Shown: in pieces, positions 52,801-59,133 of the stretch
How positions within the stretch are numbered: position 1 is the stretch's first letter
How the letters are laid out: each line of letters begins with the position of its first letter
Assembly (NCBI GenBank): GCA_965230225.1
Contig: CBDDKM010000005.1
Coordinates: 62,001-126,000 of the forward strand
Source: CALSMU01 sp965230225
GTDB lineage: Bacteria > Bacteroidota > Bacteroidia > Flavobacteriales_D > Parvicellaceae
Direction: 5' to 3'
Length of the DNA: 64,000 nt
Position numbers and translations under genes: made by a program
The notes under the pieces: generated by a model
Told to the model about the DNA's origin: nothing
What the model saw: the letters and a program-made list of their open reading frames with translations, nothing else
Databases searched by the model: none

Positions 52801-55402
52801 TTTAAAACCATTGTACAACGGAAACATTCAATACATGAGTACGGCCTTGTCTGACCTGGATGCTAATCCGCTAGATGTACATGCTTCCACTTATCAATAC
52901 GATCAGTTACAACGTTTCAAAGAAAACCATGAGTTTACAGCTAACGACATTACCGCTTTAAACAGTATGGCCAATGCCACAAGGAAAAATGTGAGCACTT
53001 CAGCTCAATTGAATGCATTGGGGAATTACGATGTACACGTAGATTACGATCCTAATGGAAACATTCTAAACCTGGGAAGAAGAACTTACGCTTCTGCAGC
53101 TAATAATAATGATAACCTGATGGATTTATTTACTTACAATTATCATGTAGATTTAACGGATCCATTAAATCCAAAACCAACCAATCAATTAGCAGATGTT
53201 GAGGATGTTGCTCCTGGGGTAGTGAACTACGGTGATATAATGGGCACTCAAACCAGTGGAAACTATACCTATCATGCAGATGGTTCTTTAAAATCAGATG
53301 CAGCAGAAGAAATAGCTTATATCCAGTGGTATCCGGATGGTAAAGTCAAACGCATTTACCGTACAGCTGGTTCTACCAAGCCAGACTCTTATTTTGAGTA
53401 CGATAGCAAAGGCGTACGTTGCTTAAAGGTGGTAATGACCAAAGATGGAAGCGGGAACATGAACCCATCCAATTTGTGGAGTTACAGTTGGTACGGCATG
53501 GATGCGCAAGACAATACCTTAGCCATTTACGAAAAGACAGAAGCGGAGGAAGAGCTAACGATAAAAGAACGTTTTATGATTGGGTCTAAGCGATTGGGAT
53601 TAGATACTCGATCAGCTAAAGTATCTGATCCGGTAACTCCATATAAAGACAGAATTCTGGGAGCAAAGTTCTTTGAATTGGGAGATCACAGAGCAAACGT
53701 TCAACAGGTAATTAGCGATCGTAAAGTAGCCATAGGTAATGGTAATGGAGAAGTAGACTATTTCGTAACAGACGTACAAAGCTTTGCCGATTATTATCCT
53801 TTCGGAATGGTGATGGCAAGCTGTTCAGGAGAAATGACAGAAGAGGTGATTACCCTCGAAGAAGTTTCTGAGGCAGTTATCTATACCAACATGAATTACA
53901 AAACTCAGCCAGTGTCGTTTGTTAATACGGATGGGGACCTCGAGAATATACAAGGAAGTAATGGTAGGGGAAGTTCTGTTCAAACACTTAATGCGGGTGA
54001 TTGGATTGAATGGAACGCTTCTGTTATACCAAACAATAGAACTTTTGTAGGGCTATCTTATGCAGATCTTAATGGAGGGTTTGAAACCATCAATTATGCA
54101 TGGTATGTATATCCAAACGGAAAAGCCTACATTTATGAAAGTGGTGTGCCTATTGGTTTTCAAACAACTTATTCTCAAGGATCAGTATTTAAAATTGCTA
54201 GAGAAAACGAGAATATTATATATAGCGTAGATGGGGTGGTGTACCGAACAGTAGCAGATGCAAATACAAATACCACTATGTTGGTAGATATAACCTTAGT
54301 GGATATTTCGGGAGTTGGTGTAAAAGTAGAAAACCTAACCATTCATCGAATGGAAAATGTTACTTCCGTTATATCTGTTCCATGTGTAGCAAGAAGTGGT
54401 AGTAAGAACAGTTATCGTTATGGCTTCCAGGGACAGGAAAAAGATGATGAAATAAAAGGAAGTAATTATTCGGTAAACTATAAATACCGAATGCATGACC
54501 CAAGATTGGGAAGGTTTTTTGCGGTAGATCCGTTGGCACCTAAGTATCCACATAATAGTCCGTATGCTTTTAGTGAGAATAGGTTAATGGATGGTGTTGA
54601 GTTGGAGGGACTAGAGTATGTAGGGGATAATGAAATAACAGGAATGTCTATTCTGACTACTTATAATCCTGACGGTACTGTTAAATCTACTCAATCTACA
54701 ACGTATTCAACAACAACTTGGCATTATCGACCTGACATTTTAACTGCAGAAGATGCTAAAAAACTAGGATTCGATGACTACATAGGAATTGATGAGAAAA
54801 GAACATATCATAGTGAGGAAAATGGAGGAGGTACAAATACAATATATGGGAATGATCCTAATGGTTCTCACTGGGTACCAGATAATCCTGAAGTTCCAAA
54901 AAGTATAGTTAATAATTATATGGATCAGTATGAATATAATTTTGGGGTAGGACTAGATGGAGATATAATTAATAAGTACTGTGGAATGAACTTTTTAGGT
55001 AACGACTTTACCGCTGAGAGTCTGCAGTGGACAGATAATGAGCAGTTTATTGAGATAATATGGTGGACGTGTGCCGGAAGTTTGGCCTTGGCTTCAGGTG
55101 GAGCCTTGGTATCTACCATGCCAGCTGGTTCAGGTGCTGCAATAGTAGAATTTGGTAAAGATGCGTATTGGTTTGTTGGAGGCGCGTATGGAACTGCTCA
55201 AGCAGAGATCGCTGCAACTACTGCTTATATTTTAAATTCTACGACCTATGGTCCAGCATTATTAGCCAGCGCACAGTTAATTTTGGATATGAAGGCACTA
55301 GAAAATCAAAAAACATCTTCGACTTCTATTTTGCCATTTAACCTTGATGAAAAACTTGTTAAAGATATTATGGAAAGTTTAGGTTCTAAAAAAACAAAGT
55401 AA
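46832..55402 (+). CDS. RHS-repeat protein with RHS core and unknown C-terminal domain
   Basis: The 2856-residue protein has a signal peptide (about 1-19, MRKLMSILVLLSFSTLTYG). A DUF6443-like entry region (about 300-420: QYMDGTAKTRQTISKMN, YDYYGRPAIQTMGSP) and a Cys-rich middle (about 600-1560) precede YD/RHS repeats (about 1590-2310). The RHS core begins with DYYPFGM (about 2320) and resumes as YRYGFQGQEKDDE (about 2527), ending YKYRMHDPRLGRFFAVDPL and ELEGLE (about 2590). Between the two core parts lies an extra ~195-residue segment. The last ~265 residues are the variable effector end: two hydrophobic stretches (about 2745-2775, 2780-2820) and no catalytic motif I recognise. No certain immunity gene follows. 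Confidence 0.85.
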   Translation: MRKLMSILVLLSFSTLTYGTIDKEENTNTSSNIVQPLSVESDQYYAVDNNPNWFNDFKIKGVKNEIIFGIDESILTIDPAFEYLITFDVSWEELQSNNTLQTQTTSVELEVDFDPTLQYKDRSVYTFNNGLQVNISSVQLFIKNSSQVYVPVTTYPSNLFLKATVETEYYDVFDRFTVPSVSSTDINLSYNINEAKLQVDWSNISGAEEYELEWIWVHSYTGTVTGGNVQLHTPNHVHYNFNENASRVRLKESNYDIPLIYGNGFLLVRYRGIGIGGPNLNVPIEGAWSGVPVSGMVSQCPNTCYTATTPLENNAFNYAAQMGFVENGAKGVTVQYMDGTAKTRQTISKMNSQDEVIGGSTVYDYYGRPAIQTMGSPVKQAHLNYIDGINLDLSGDVYDKDDFHKDNLMYGDCGVKPAPPMHELESKGVANYYSDQNTDQDGAEAYLPDADGYTFIQTHYANDPTSRAKRVGGVGATHQLEEGMHYKETIYENVKGNETTYLFGSDAAPAHNYTRVITRDANGQVSVTILDSYGQTVATYLEGEAPAGLEAIEGNDGPTLLHTQLFNDNNPNLEEEGVLSVQTLIAVTDPNTLYTFNYDFEQQVYTNCLPANMCFDCVYEITYSITPEEGEFSASCGPVNENEVAYDAPYSWTHTVGMIDETNYNTTCDPAITFSSVNPGSFGIQFPRFGSYYVTKTLKVSQAPVDYYWEQYVENSTCLTPYSEFLQNELSTIDYSLCESLTACEQNFLDHFGTWTVYLANNPGATQQQYEDEKEEFIIDCENAPICEQLKPILMGDVTPGGQYGSLDPTDPLSVFNTNNSLEIHWQSAGLNYTTNGQPSLIQNSLGNMVSPLDPSITLTDFLNNWQQEWAEALIVGHPEYITYTFCTTFPEVFSYAANFNNTETMADAITNDFLNPMGSANYSCFSSAPAGTLQDPLITLFDESTDLIYQNLNDRTYAYYMNGQQTWTYLQQAQALLNDCSGSSLYQQVSLMTDGEPFGQSTCDNDKHWLSFRNMYMGRRNILLQVVMEGWAMLQVTNGNPNQNHIRCINFVNTSHCVSPHDYENKIKRFPLFDQMMANPYLEVVSNPSVANPGSAPSIDFCETQCEALSDTWMSSLEGCATLLNVSPQDWASGNSVYDALQVDLENVCKGGCSPEWPVASQFSDNPSPYASFEEVLTSSAYLNGPETATCSHLLINFPQPVDDLSLIHELNECGCDQLLSVDNEEDFVAQYGFYPANFCNDRAECANAAGVSTGETYCDECPEPAIEWTQSQLGALSLIETLNDYKCAGEDCIDCEVITDAVAHLNSIFGITDVTLHPSIFTNYINETQSTNFNYASLEAFMQTCDDYVNGVTTSGFSNGVNDLVDILNGLTAAGITNGQSHYGNTLPAYFTASFTTLKPSCEVDPTIAYNYSPQIVGSTLTFGINHSTCDFCDRNESITLELINQGSFNTALEAMQATTSFGAPYWNSSLATNQFAIDAIALDDQNNEVELTYYVRTTCFDILPGAGPTGPNAPILCVNYDFHNDPQPDCIDGLIANATINADEAYAHYLTEQQEIFEANYIETCLNVTEDHSYDYKANRYHYTLFYYDRVGNLVKTVPPKGVNPLDVNDVTDIVENGAEIYPEHTYASTYQFNSMNQQILSNTPDGGDTKSWYDDLGRPVVSQNARQAEFNTKLLNNDPFGSGVNVPTYNYIKYDYLGRIAESAEIMQPTPMDNNTAKNAHALRQWIDPVNASGTAKSQINKVVYSTPQSAAAELEFGGDGYGDIRNRIAATEKYEGWFTPSFGVIDIGTPDYVNHNSYDVHGVVKTYLSQNKDLAADNREFVRTDYTYDLISELTHQIDYQKGKIDQMSHRYVYDADNRIKEIYTSKDGIIWDKDADYQYRLDGMLARTELGEMQVQGCDFVYTLHGWIRGMNSAVLDPNKDMGKDGISTAYPYESGSPIAHEYIARDAFAFTLGYYEGDYKRVSHLETGKEWDMNIASTPFEADLKPLYNGNIQYMSTALSDLDANPLDVHASTYQYDQLQRFKENHEFTANDITALNSMANATRKNVSTSAQLNALGNYDVHVDYDPNGNILNLGRRTYASAANNNDNLMDLFTYNYHVDLTDPLNPKPTNQLADVEDVAPGVVNYGDIMGTQTSGNYTYHADGSLKSDAAEEIAYIQWYPDGKVKRIYRTAGSTKPDSYFEYDSKGVRCLKVVMTKDGSGNMNPSNLWSYSWYGMDAQDNTLAIYEKTEAEEELTIKERFMIGSKRLGLDTRSAKVSDPVTPYKDRILGAKFFELGDHRANVQQVISDRKVAIGNGNGEVDYFVTDVQSFADYYPFGMVMASCSGEMTEEVITLEEVSEAVIYTNMNYKTQPVSFVNTDGDLENIQGSNGRGSSVQTLNAGDWIEWNASVIPNNRTFVGLSYADLNGGFETINYAWYVYPNGKAYIYESGVPIGFQTTYSQGSVFKIARENENIIYSVDGVVYRTVADANTNTTMLVDITLVDISGVGVKVENLTIHRMENVTSVISVPCVARSGSKNSYRYGFQGQEKDDEIKGSNYSVNYKYRMHDPRLGRFFAVDPLAPKYPHNSPYAFSENRLMDGVELEGLEYVGDNEITGMSILTTYNPDGTVKSTQSTTYSTTTWHYRPDILTAEDAKKLGFDDYIGIDEKRTYHSEENGGGTNTIYGNDPNGSHWVPDNPEVPKSIVNNYMDQYEYNFGVGLDGDIINKYCGMNFLGNDFTAESLQWTDNEQFIEIIWWTCAGSLALASGGALVSTMPAGSGAAIVEFGKDAYWFVGGAYGTAQAEIAATTAYILNSTTYGPALLASAQLILDMKALENQKTSSTSILPFNLDEKLVKDIMESLGSKKTK

Positions 55403-55543
55403 GATTAATTTAAAAGAAATAGAGGTGGTTTATATTAACCTTAATTTATTTATAAGTATAATTCAAACAAGCACGCATATTAATATGTGTGCTTGTCTTC
55501 TTTAAATAGTAATCCTTTCCTACATTCCCTCTTCAATTTTGGT
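55403..55543. other. 3' flank of the RHS gene
   Basis: Non-coding apart from the terminator at 55467-55496. No immunity-like open frame begins here, which is where one would be expected for a polymorphic RHS toxin. Confidence 0.5.
55467..55496 (+). terminator. Terminator of the RHS pair
   Basis: ACAAGCACGCATAT (55467-55480) pairs with ATATGTGTGCTTGT (55483-55496), 14 bp with one G-T, 2-nt loop, followed by a pyrimidine-rich tract. Confidence 0.8.
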
Positions 55544-55759
55544 TAGACCGAACTCAGCTAATGATTTTTGTAAAGTAACAATCTCTGAAAGTGGAACGCT
55601 AAATATTCTTGATTTTTCGGGGAAAATCGTTAAAACGATTGGTCGGCCATAGCTGGAGATAATCACGTTGAATGTTCCGACCTAAATTCAGGTAAGTACA
55701 TCGTAGAATTATTAGTTGATGGTGAAATGACAGCTTCAACTGTTATGATAAAATTTTAG
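55544..55759 (+). pseudogene. Decayed duplicate of the T9SS sorting domain at 38.9-39.1 kb
   Basis: The segment aligns along its whole length with 38928-39143 (same start motif GGTTAGACC/AGTTAGACC, identical runs such as GATGGTGAAATGAC, same TAG end). It carries a 1-bp loss near 55650 that breaks the frame and has no 5' gene part. It is a truncated, dead copy of the end of the gene at 38358-39143. Confidence 0.85.
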
Positions 55760-55931
55760 ATCCATTAAGTCTATTCCATAATATGTAAAATATTCTAATT
55801 GGATTATTACTATTAGTTGGTTCTGGTTATTCTGCCCAATTAAGTTCAATTGAAATAATAAGTCAACTCAGGTAATCTATCAGCATTTCTCCTAAAAAAA
55901 GAAATACTGATAGAGCCTGTTGTTAGCAGAA
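55760..55931 (+). pseudogene. Remnant of a barrel-gene signal peptide
   Basis: After the sorting-domain remnant, at the same relative place where 39174 starts its gene, the frame reads a hydrophobic leader (ILIGLLLLVGSGYSAQLSS) that stops after a few codons. It looks like the start of a barrel gene similar to 39174-39811. Similarity at the nucleotide level is weak. Confidence 0.4.
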
Positions 55932-56051
55932 TTATTGCATTATTACAACTTTTTTCGTTTCTGAAATTGATATAGACAAAACATTAACAAAATAAACTCC
56001 TGGAGTTGTATAGTCAGTTTTTAATTTAACAATTTTTGAGATAACCCTTGC
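55932..56051 (-). pseudogene. Truncated T9SS sorting-domain end, minus strand
   Basis: The complement reads VKLKTDYTTPGVYFVNVLSI and then SISETKKVVIMQ and stop at 55932-55934, a typical C-terminal half of a type A sorting domain. The frame loses family character at about 56051, next to the following gene. A second cargo gene end has therefore been stranded here in the opposite orientation. Confidence 0.7.
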
Positions 56052-56052
56052 A

Positions 56053-56244
56053 GTGAATCCAAAAGTAAACCCAAAAGACTTTGATGCGAAGAAGAGATGT
56101 GAGATCAAGTTAGCTGACCTTAAGAAAGGTGCTGATTATATTCTAAAACTAGATATTCCAGATACAGTTAGAAACATCCTAATAGCTCAAATAACTATCC
56201 ATGAGCAGTATGGAATTGAACTCGCTGCTAAAGAGAATGGATAA
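56053..56244 (+). CDS. Small hypothetical protein
   Basis: The 63-residue protein starts at GTG and is helical, acidic and basic mixed (DLKKGADYILKLDIPDTVRN), with no signal peptide or membrane segment. It is the first intact plus-strand frame after the RHS gene and so the only nearby candidate for an immunity protein, but 650 bp and remnants intervene and nothing in its sequence supports that. It overlaps the convergent 56228-56557 frame by 17 bp. Confidence 0.4.
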   Translation: MNPKVNPKDFDAKKRCEIKLADLKKGADYILKLDIPDTVRNILIAQITIHEQYGIELAAKENG

Positions 56245-56557
56245 GAAACTTCCCCCACATCACAGCAATTGAAAAGTATTTTTTAAACCAAGATTTAATC
56301 TTGCTTAAGTTCAATTTGATAACCTTAGGCTTCTGATTAGGATATTTTTTCAACTTCAATTCTCGAGTTTTGGCATAATCAGCCTTTAACACAGCTCTCC
56401 CCTTTAAATATGTTTCCAAGAGATTATTTATCCCATTCAAATATTCTCTGATGATTTTTGCAGTGTTCTTATTTAAGTGGAAAACCACAAGTCCTACAAT
56501 AAAAATGAGAAAATAAATATGCCCGCTAGTTAAGCTTATGGTGTCATTCATAATCAA
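56228..56557 (-). CDS. Small membrane-anchored basic protein
   Basis: The 109-residue protein has one N-terminal membrane helix (about 12-28) followed by a basic, helical cytoplasmic part (KKYPNQKPKVIKLNLSKIKSW). No family is recognised. It is the last of several small minus-strand genes with a single anchor plus soluble helix. Confidence 0.5.
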   Translation of the reverse strand: MIMNDTISLTSGHIYFLIFIVGLVVFHLNKNTAKIIREYLNGINNLLETYLKGRAVLKADYAKTRELKLKKYPNQKPKVIKLNLSKIKSWFKKYFSIAVMWGKFLIHSL

Positions 56558-56876
56558 ACTTTTAAGCAGACGTACCTCGTATTTGTCTGAGTTGAATTAT
56601 AAATGATCTTTATGTATTGGAGTGAGTTGGGAAGCAGCTTACGAGGAGCTGAGGTTTTCTGTCCTTCTGACGTTGTTTATACACATGAATTTCTGTCTTC
56701 CTGTGTGTTCTAACTCGCACATCTCCATCTCTATTATGGCATTTCGTGCATATCTCCAATATCAACAGATATTAAGTATTGTCCAAAGGTAAGAAATCAA
56801 ATACGATAATTGGGTATAGTAAAGTGCATGGTTTTCAACAAATTGACATCTGTATTAACAGTACTTCTAGAGCCTT
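56558..56876. other. Intergenic region with a gene fragment
   Basis: No intact gene is visible. On the minus strand a frame at about 56771-56610 without a start codon reads EICTKCHNRDGDVRVRTHRK and a basic tail before stopping. The CxxCH spacing is notable, but the piece is too short to assign; it is probably a remnant of a larger gene. Confidence 0.35.
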
Positions 56877-57074
56877 TTACCATAATATATTTTCTGACTT
56901 AATTATTCCTTTATTTTCTTTGAGGTAATCATTAAAGATTTTGTTGTTTTCTTTTGCTATTTGTTGGGTGTCTCTTTTTAATACATCTTTTATGTCCATA
57001 CTAGTAATGTGAGCTTTAATAAAGTCCAAAAGTTGATGAACCTGTACTTGGCATAGGCTAACTTTTTCGTCCAA
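56877..57074 (-). CDS. Small hypothetical protein
   Basis: The 65-residue soluble, helical protein (VHQLLDFIKAHITSMDIKDVL) has no recognised domain. It lies 54 bp downstream of the four-gene small-membrane-protein run and may be its last member. Evidence for it is only the frame and its position. Confidence 0.35.
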   Translation of the reverse strand: MDEKVSLCQVQVHQLLDFIKAHITSMDIKDVLKRDTQQIAKENNKIFNDYLKENKGIIKSENILW

Positions 57075-57128
57075 AGATATATAGTAATAATTAACACTTC
57101 TTAAAACGATACTTGAGAAATGAGAATA

Positions 57129-57359
57129 TCAATCACGAAATAGTCTACCCAATAGATAGCCTAGTAAAACTGTTCCAGCAACAACTAATGCAGCATTAAG
57201 AATTTCGTCAGTATCTCTTCCTCCAAGGTAATCATCATACTGTACCCTACTAATTGACCCATTTTGATACAACAATTTCATCAGTTCATCTTTTTGAATC
57301 TTTGTTGCTTTTCCTTGAGTAACAAGAGATTTTAGGTATTGTAATCTATTATAATCCAT
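57129..57359 (-). CDS. Small SHOCT-like protein with a C-terminal membrane helix
   Basis: The 76-residue protein has an N-terminal ~42 residues (LKSLVTQGKATKIQKDELMK, then LLYQNGSISRVQYDDYL) that resemble the short helical hairpin of SHOCT-type oligomerisation motifs. A C-terminal membrane helix (about 53-71) ending LLGRLFRD follows. Its ATG directly follows the stop of the upstream gene with no gap, a clear operon sign. Confidence 0.6.
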   Translation of the reverse strand: MDYNRLQYLKSLVTQGKATKIQKDELMKLLYQNGSISRVQYDDYLGGRDTDEILNAALVVAGTVLLGYLLGRLFRD

Positions 57360-57716
57360 TTATCCCTTTTTCTTCTTATTACTATTATTTTTGTGTATAT
57401 CTGAAGTCATCCCTAAAATTGAGTCTAATTTTTCGGGCAAATCCGGTGGTAATTTCTTAAGTACATTTTCATTCAAATTATCAATTACCATTTGTTGAAG
57501 TTCATCAGTTTTTTGTAGCTCCTTCATCTCCAACTTTAATTCAGTCACTTCTTTATTTACTTTGTCAAACTTGGTCTGCGTATCCTTTCTAATACTATGC
57601 TTAGTAGAGAAGAACGTAACCAACGCAGTGAAAATCATTCCTGCTATTGTTACCCAAACACTAACTTGAGCATCTTCGGTAATTACTAGAATTGGGTGAA
57701 ATGGGGTAAACAACAT
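57360..57716 (-). CDS. Membrane-anchored coiled-coil protein
   Basis: The 118-residue protein has one N-terminal membrane helix (about 17-38), a coiled coil (about 42-85, KFDKVNKEVTELKLEMKELQ), and a basic Asn/Lys tail. This anchor-plus-coil layout recurs in phage-type and defence-related small proteins, but no family is recognised. It lies between the four-helix protein gene (38 bp away) and the SHOCT-like gene (no gap). Confidence 0.6.
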   Translation of the reverse strand: MLFTPFHPILVITEDAQVSVWVTIAGMIFTALVTFFSTKHSIRKDTQTKFDKVNKEVTELKLEMKELQKTDELQQMVIDNLNENVLKKLPPDLPEKLDSILGMTSDIHKNNSNKKKKG

Positions 57717-57754
57717 ATTTGATACAAAAATATAGATAAATAATTCACAATCAA

Positions 57755-58474
57755 TTATTTTTCCTTATACCATTTAATCGTACGGTTTATGATAACATAT
57801 ATGTAATATCCGAAGATGAAAATAAATATGAAAACTCCCGAAGCAAAAAACGAAAATTGGGAATCCTTTGCAAATGATATGTCTCCATCTTTAAAAGCTT
57901 GATCAAACCTTTCGACTACTAACATGAACCATACAAAAATAGTAATGTCGCTTAATACCATTGTTAATTTGGAAACGGAATATTTGAATGGTCGAATAAG
58001 CCTTGGAACGTCTTTATTAGCTTCAGTAATTCTTTTTTTTAGTTTCCAACGAAAAACTTTGAATTCTAGTGCTTCTTCATACGCCCTTGCTGTTCCCTCC
58101 CAATGTTCTTGCCAATACTTACTACCCCGTAAACTAAGACTGAATATTATATTGTAGAACAAGCCTAGGAGAGCAATAAAGAGAGAATACTTATTTACTC
58201 CTTCAATCTTAAAATATCCAACTATGATGATTGCAAGAGTTCCCCAAAAAAATACAGTTCTTTTCCAAAAATTTTCAATTTCAAATTTTCTTGTGTCAAC
58301 TATAGTTTGATAAAGCTCAAATATCCTATCGTGTTTATTATCTCCTAAATTCTGGTTATCCAAAAGTCCTTTTACCTCTTTATAAGCTTGTTCTTTGTTA
58401 AGTTCTAAAGAGTCGTGCTCAGGTCTGGGAGATTTTTTAGGTTTAGGTGGTGGTTGGGGCGTCTGATTACTCAT
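57755..58474 (-). CDS. Four-helix membrane protein, possibly RipA-like
   Basis: The 239-residue protein has a Pro/Lys-rich N-terminus and two pairs of membrane helices (about 68-86 and 92-112; about 168-190 and 206-228). Between the pairs is a cytoplasmic loop with LSLRGSKYWQEHWEGTARAY, a motif I associate with RipA-family octameric membrane proteins; that assignment is tentative. It sits in a four-gene run of small proteins, 11 bp after the 58486-58797 gene. Confidence 0.6.
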   Translation of the reverse strand: MSNQTPQPPPKPKKSPRPEHDSLELNKEQAYKEVKGLLDNQNLGDNKHDRIFELYQTIVDTRKFEIENFWKRTVFFWGTLAIIIVGYFKIEGVNKYSLFIALLGLFYNIIFSLSLRGSKYWQEHWEGTARAYEEALEFKVFRWKLKKRITEANKDVPRLIRPFKYSVSKLTMVLSDITIFVWFMLVVERFDQAFKDGDISFAKDSQFSFFASGVFIFIFIFGYYIYVIINRTIKWYKEK

Positions 58475-58485
58475 AATTAGTTTAA

Positions 58486-58797
58486 CTAATTAGTCAATTG
58501 ACTAATTCTATTCCATTCGTCATTTTCCGTTATTCCTGAAAACCCTGATGTTCTTGAAGGGGGTGAAATAATGAACCTAAAAGAATCATTATTACGATTA
58601 AATGTTTCTACTAGAAAATCATAAGTTTCGGCAACAATTCCAATGTTTGCTTCTCCTATATTTACAATAAAATAGCTGGGTTGTGGCAGTGCCCAAGAAA
58701 TTCCCAGATTACGTCCGTTAAAAAAATTTCCTAACTCATTAGTTACATGAGCTAACATATTTTCATTATCTGTATAAATGCTTACTGTAAAATACAT
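58486..58797 (-). CDS. Hypothetical 103-residue protein
   Basis: This small soluble alpha/beta protein (MYFTVSIYTDNENMLAHVTN; a second strand FIVNIGEANIGIV; a third FRFIISPP) has the feel of a ferredoxin-like fold. It is the first gene of the run down to 57129. Unknown function. Confidence 0.5.
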   Translation of the reverse strand: MYFTVSIYTDNENMLAHVTNELGNFFNGRNLGISWALPQPSYFIVNIGEANIGIVAETYDFLVETFNRNNDSFRFIISPPSRTSGFSGITENDEWNRISQLTN

Positions 58798-58942
58798 AAT
58801 GTATATATTATATTTTGGATAACTGATTTTGTTTATTCAGGGTTACATTTATTGACCTAAAGATACAAACATAATAAGGTCATAGTTCCAGAAGTTTAGC
58901 AAAAATATTTTTAATAAATTTACTTAAAGTAAATGTATCATT

Positions 58943-59129
58943 ATGTCTGAAAAAAATAAAAACATCTCTAGAAATAATTCTGGTAAAGCAAGAGAACAAG
59001 CTAAGGCTCCTCAAAGGAAGAATAGTATATAATATTCAACCTGAAAATAGAAGTCTAAACCAAAAAATAGGCCTTGATACAATTAATGAATTTTCAAGTT
59101 GGTTAAAAAACCATCTTTCATCGATTTGA
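58943..59129 (+). pseudogene. Small plus-strand gene broken by a frameshift
   Basis: From ATG 58943 one frame reads MSEKNKNISRNNSGKAREQA and stops at 59032. The +1 frame carries on as VYNIQPENRSLNQKIGLD and TINEFSSWLKNHLSSI to a TGA at 59127-59129, 4 bp before the HNH gene start. Together they look like one ~60-residue protein, perhaps an antitoxin or partner of the HNH gene. The break could be a mutation or a sequencing error. Confidence 0.4.
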
Positions 59130-59133
59130 TAAA

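Noticed and set aside
48101..54553. Several short minus-strand frames across the RHS genes
   Set aside because: All lie within the strongly supported plus-strand RHS frames and show no domains or start signals.
56610..56771. Minus-strand piece with CxxCH as a cytochrome c
   Set aside because: It has no start codon and no signal peptide, and the rest of the fragment is very basic; one CxxCH is not enough.
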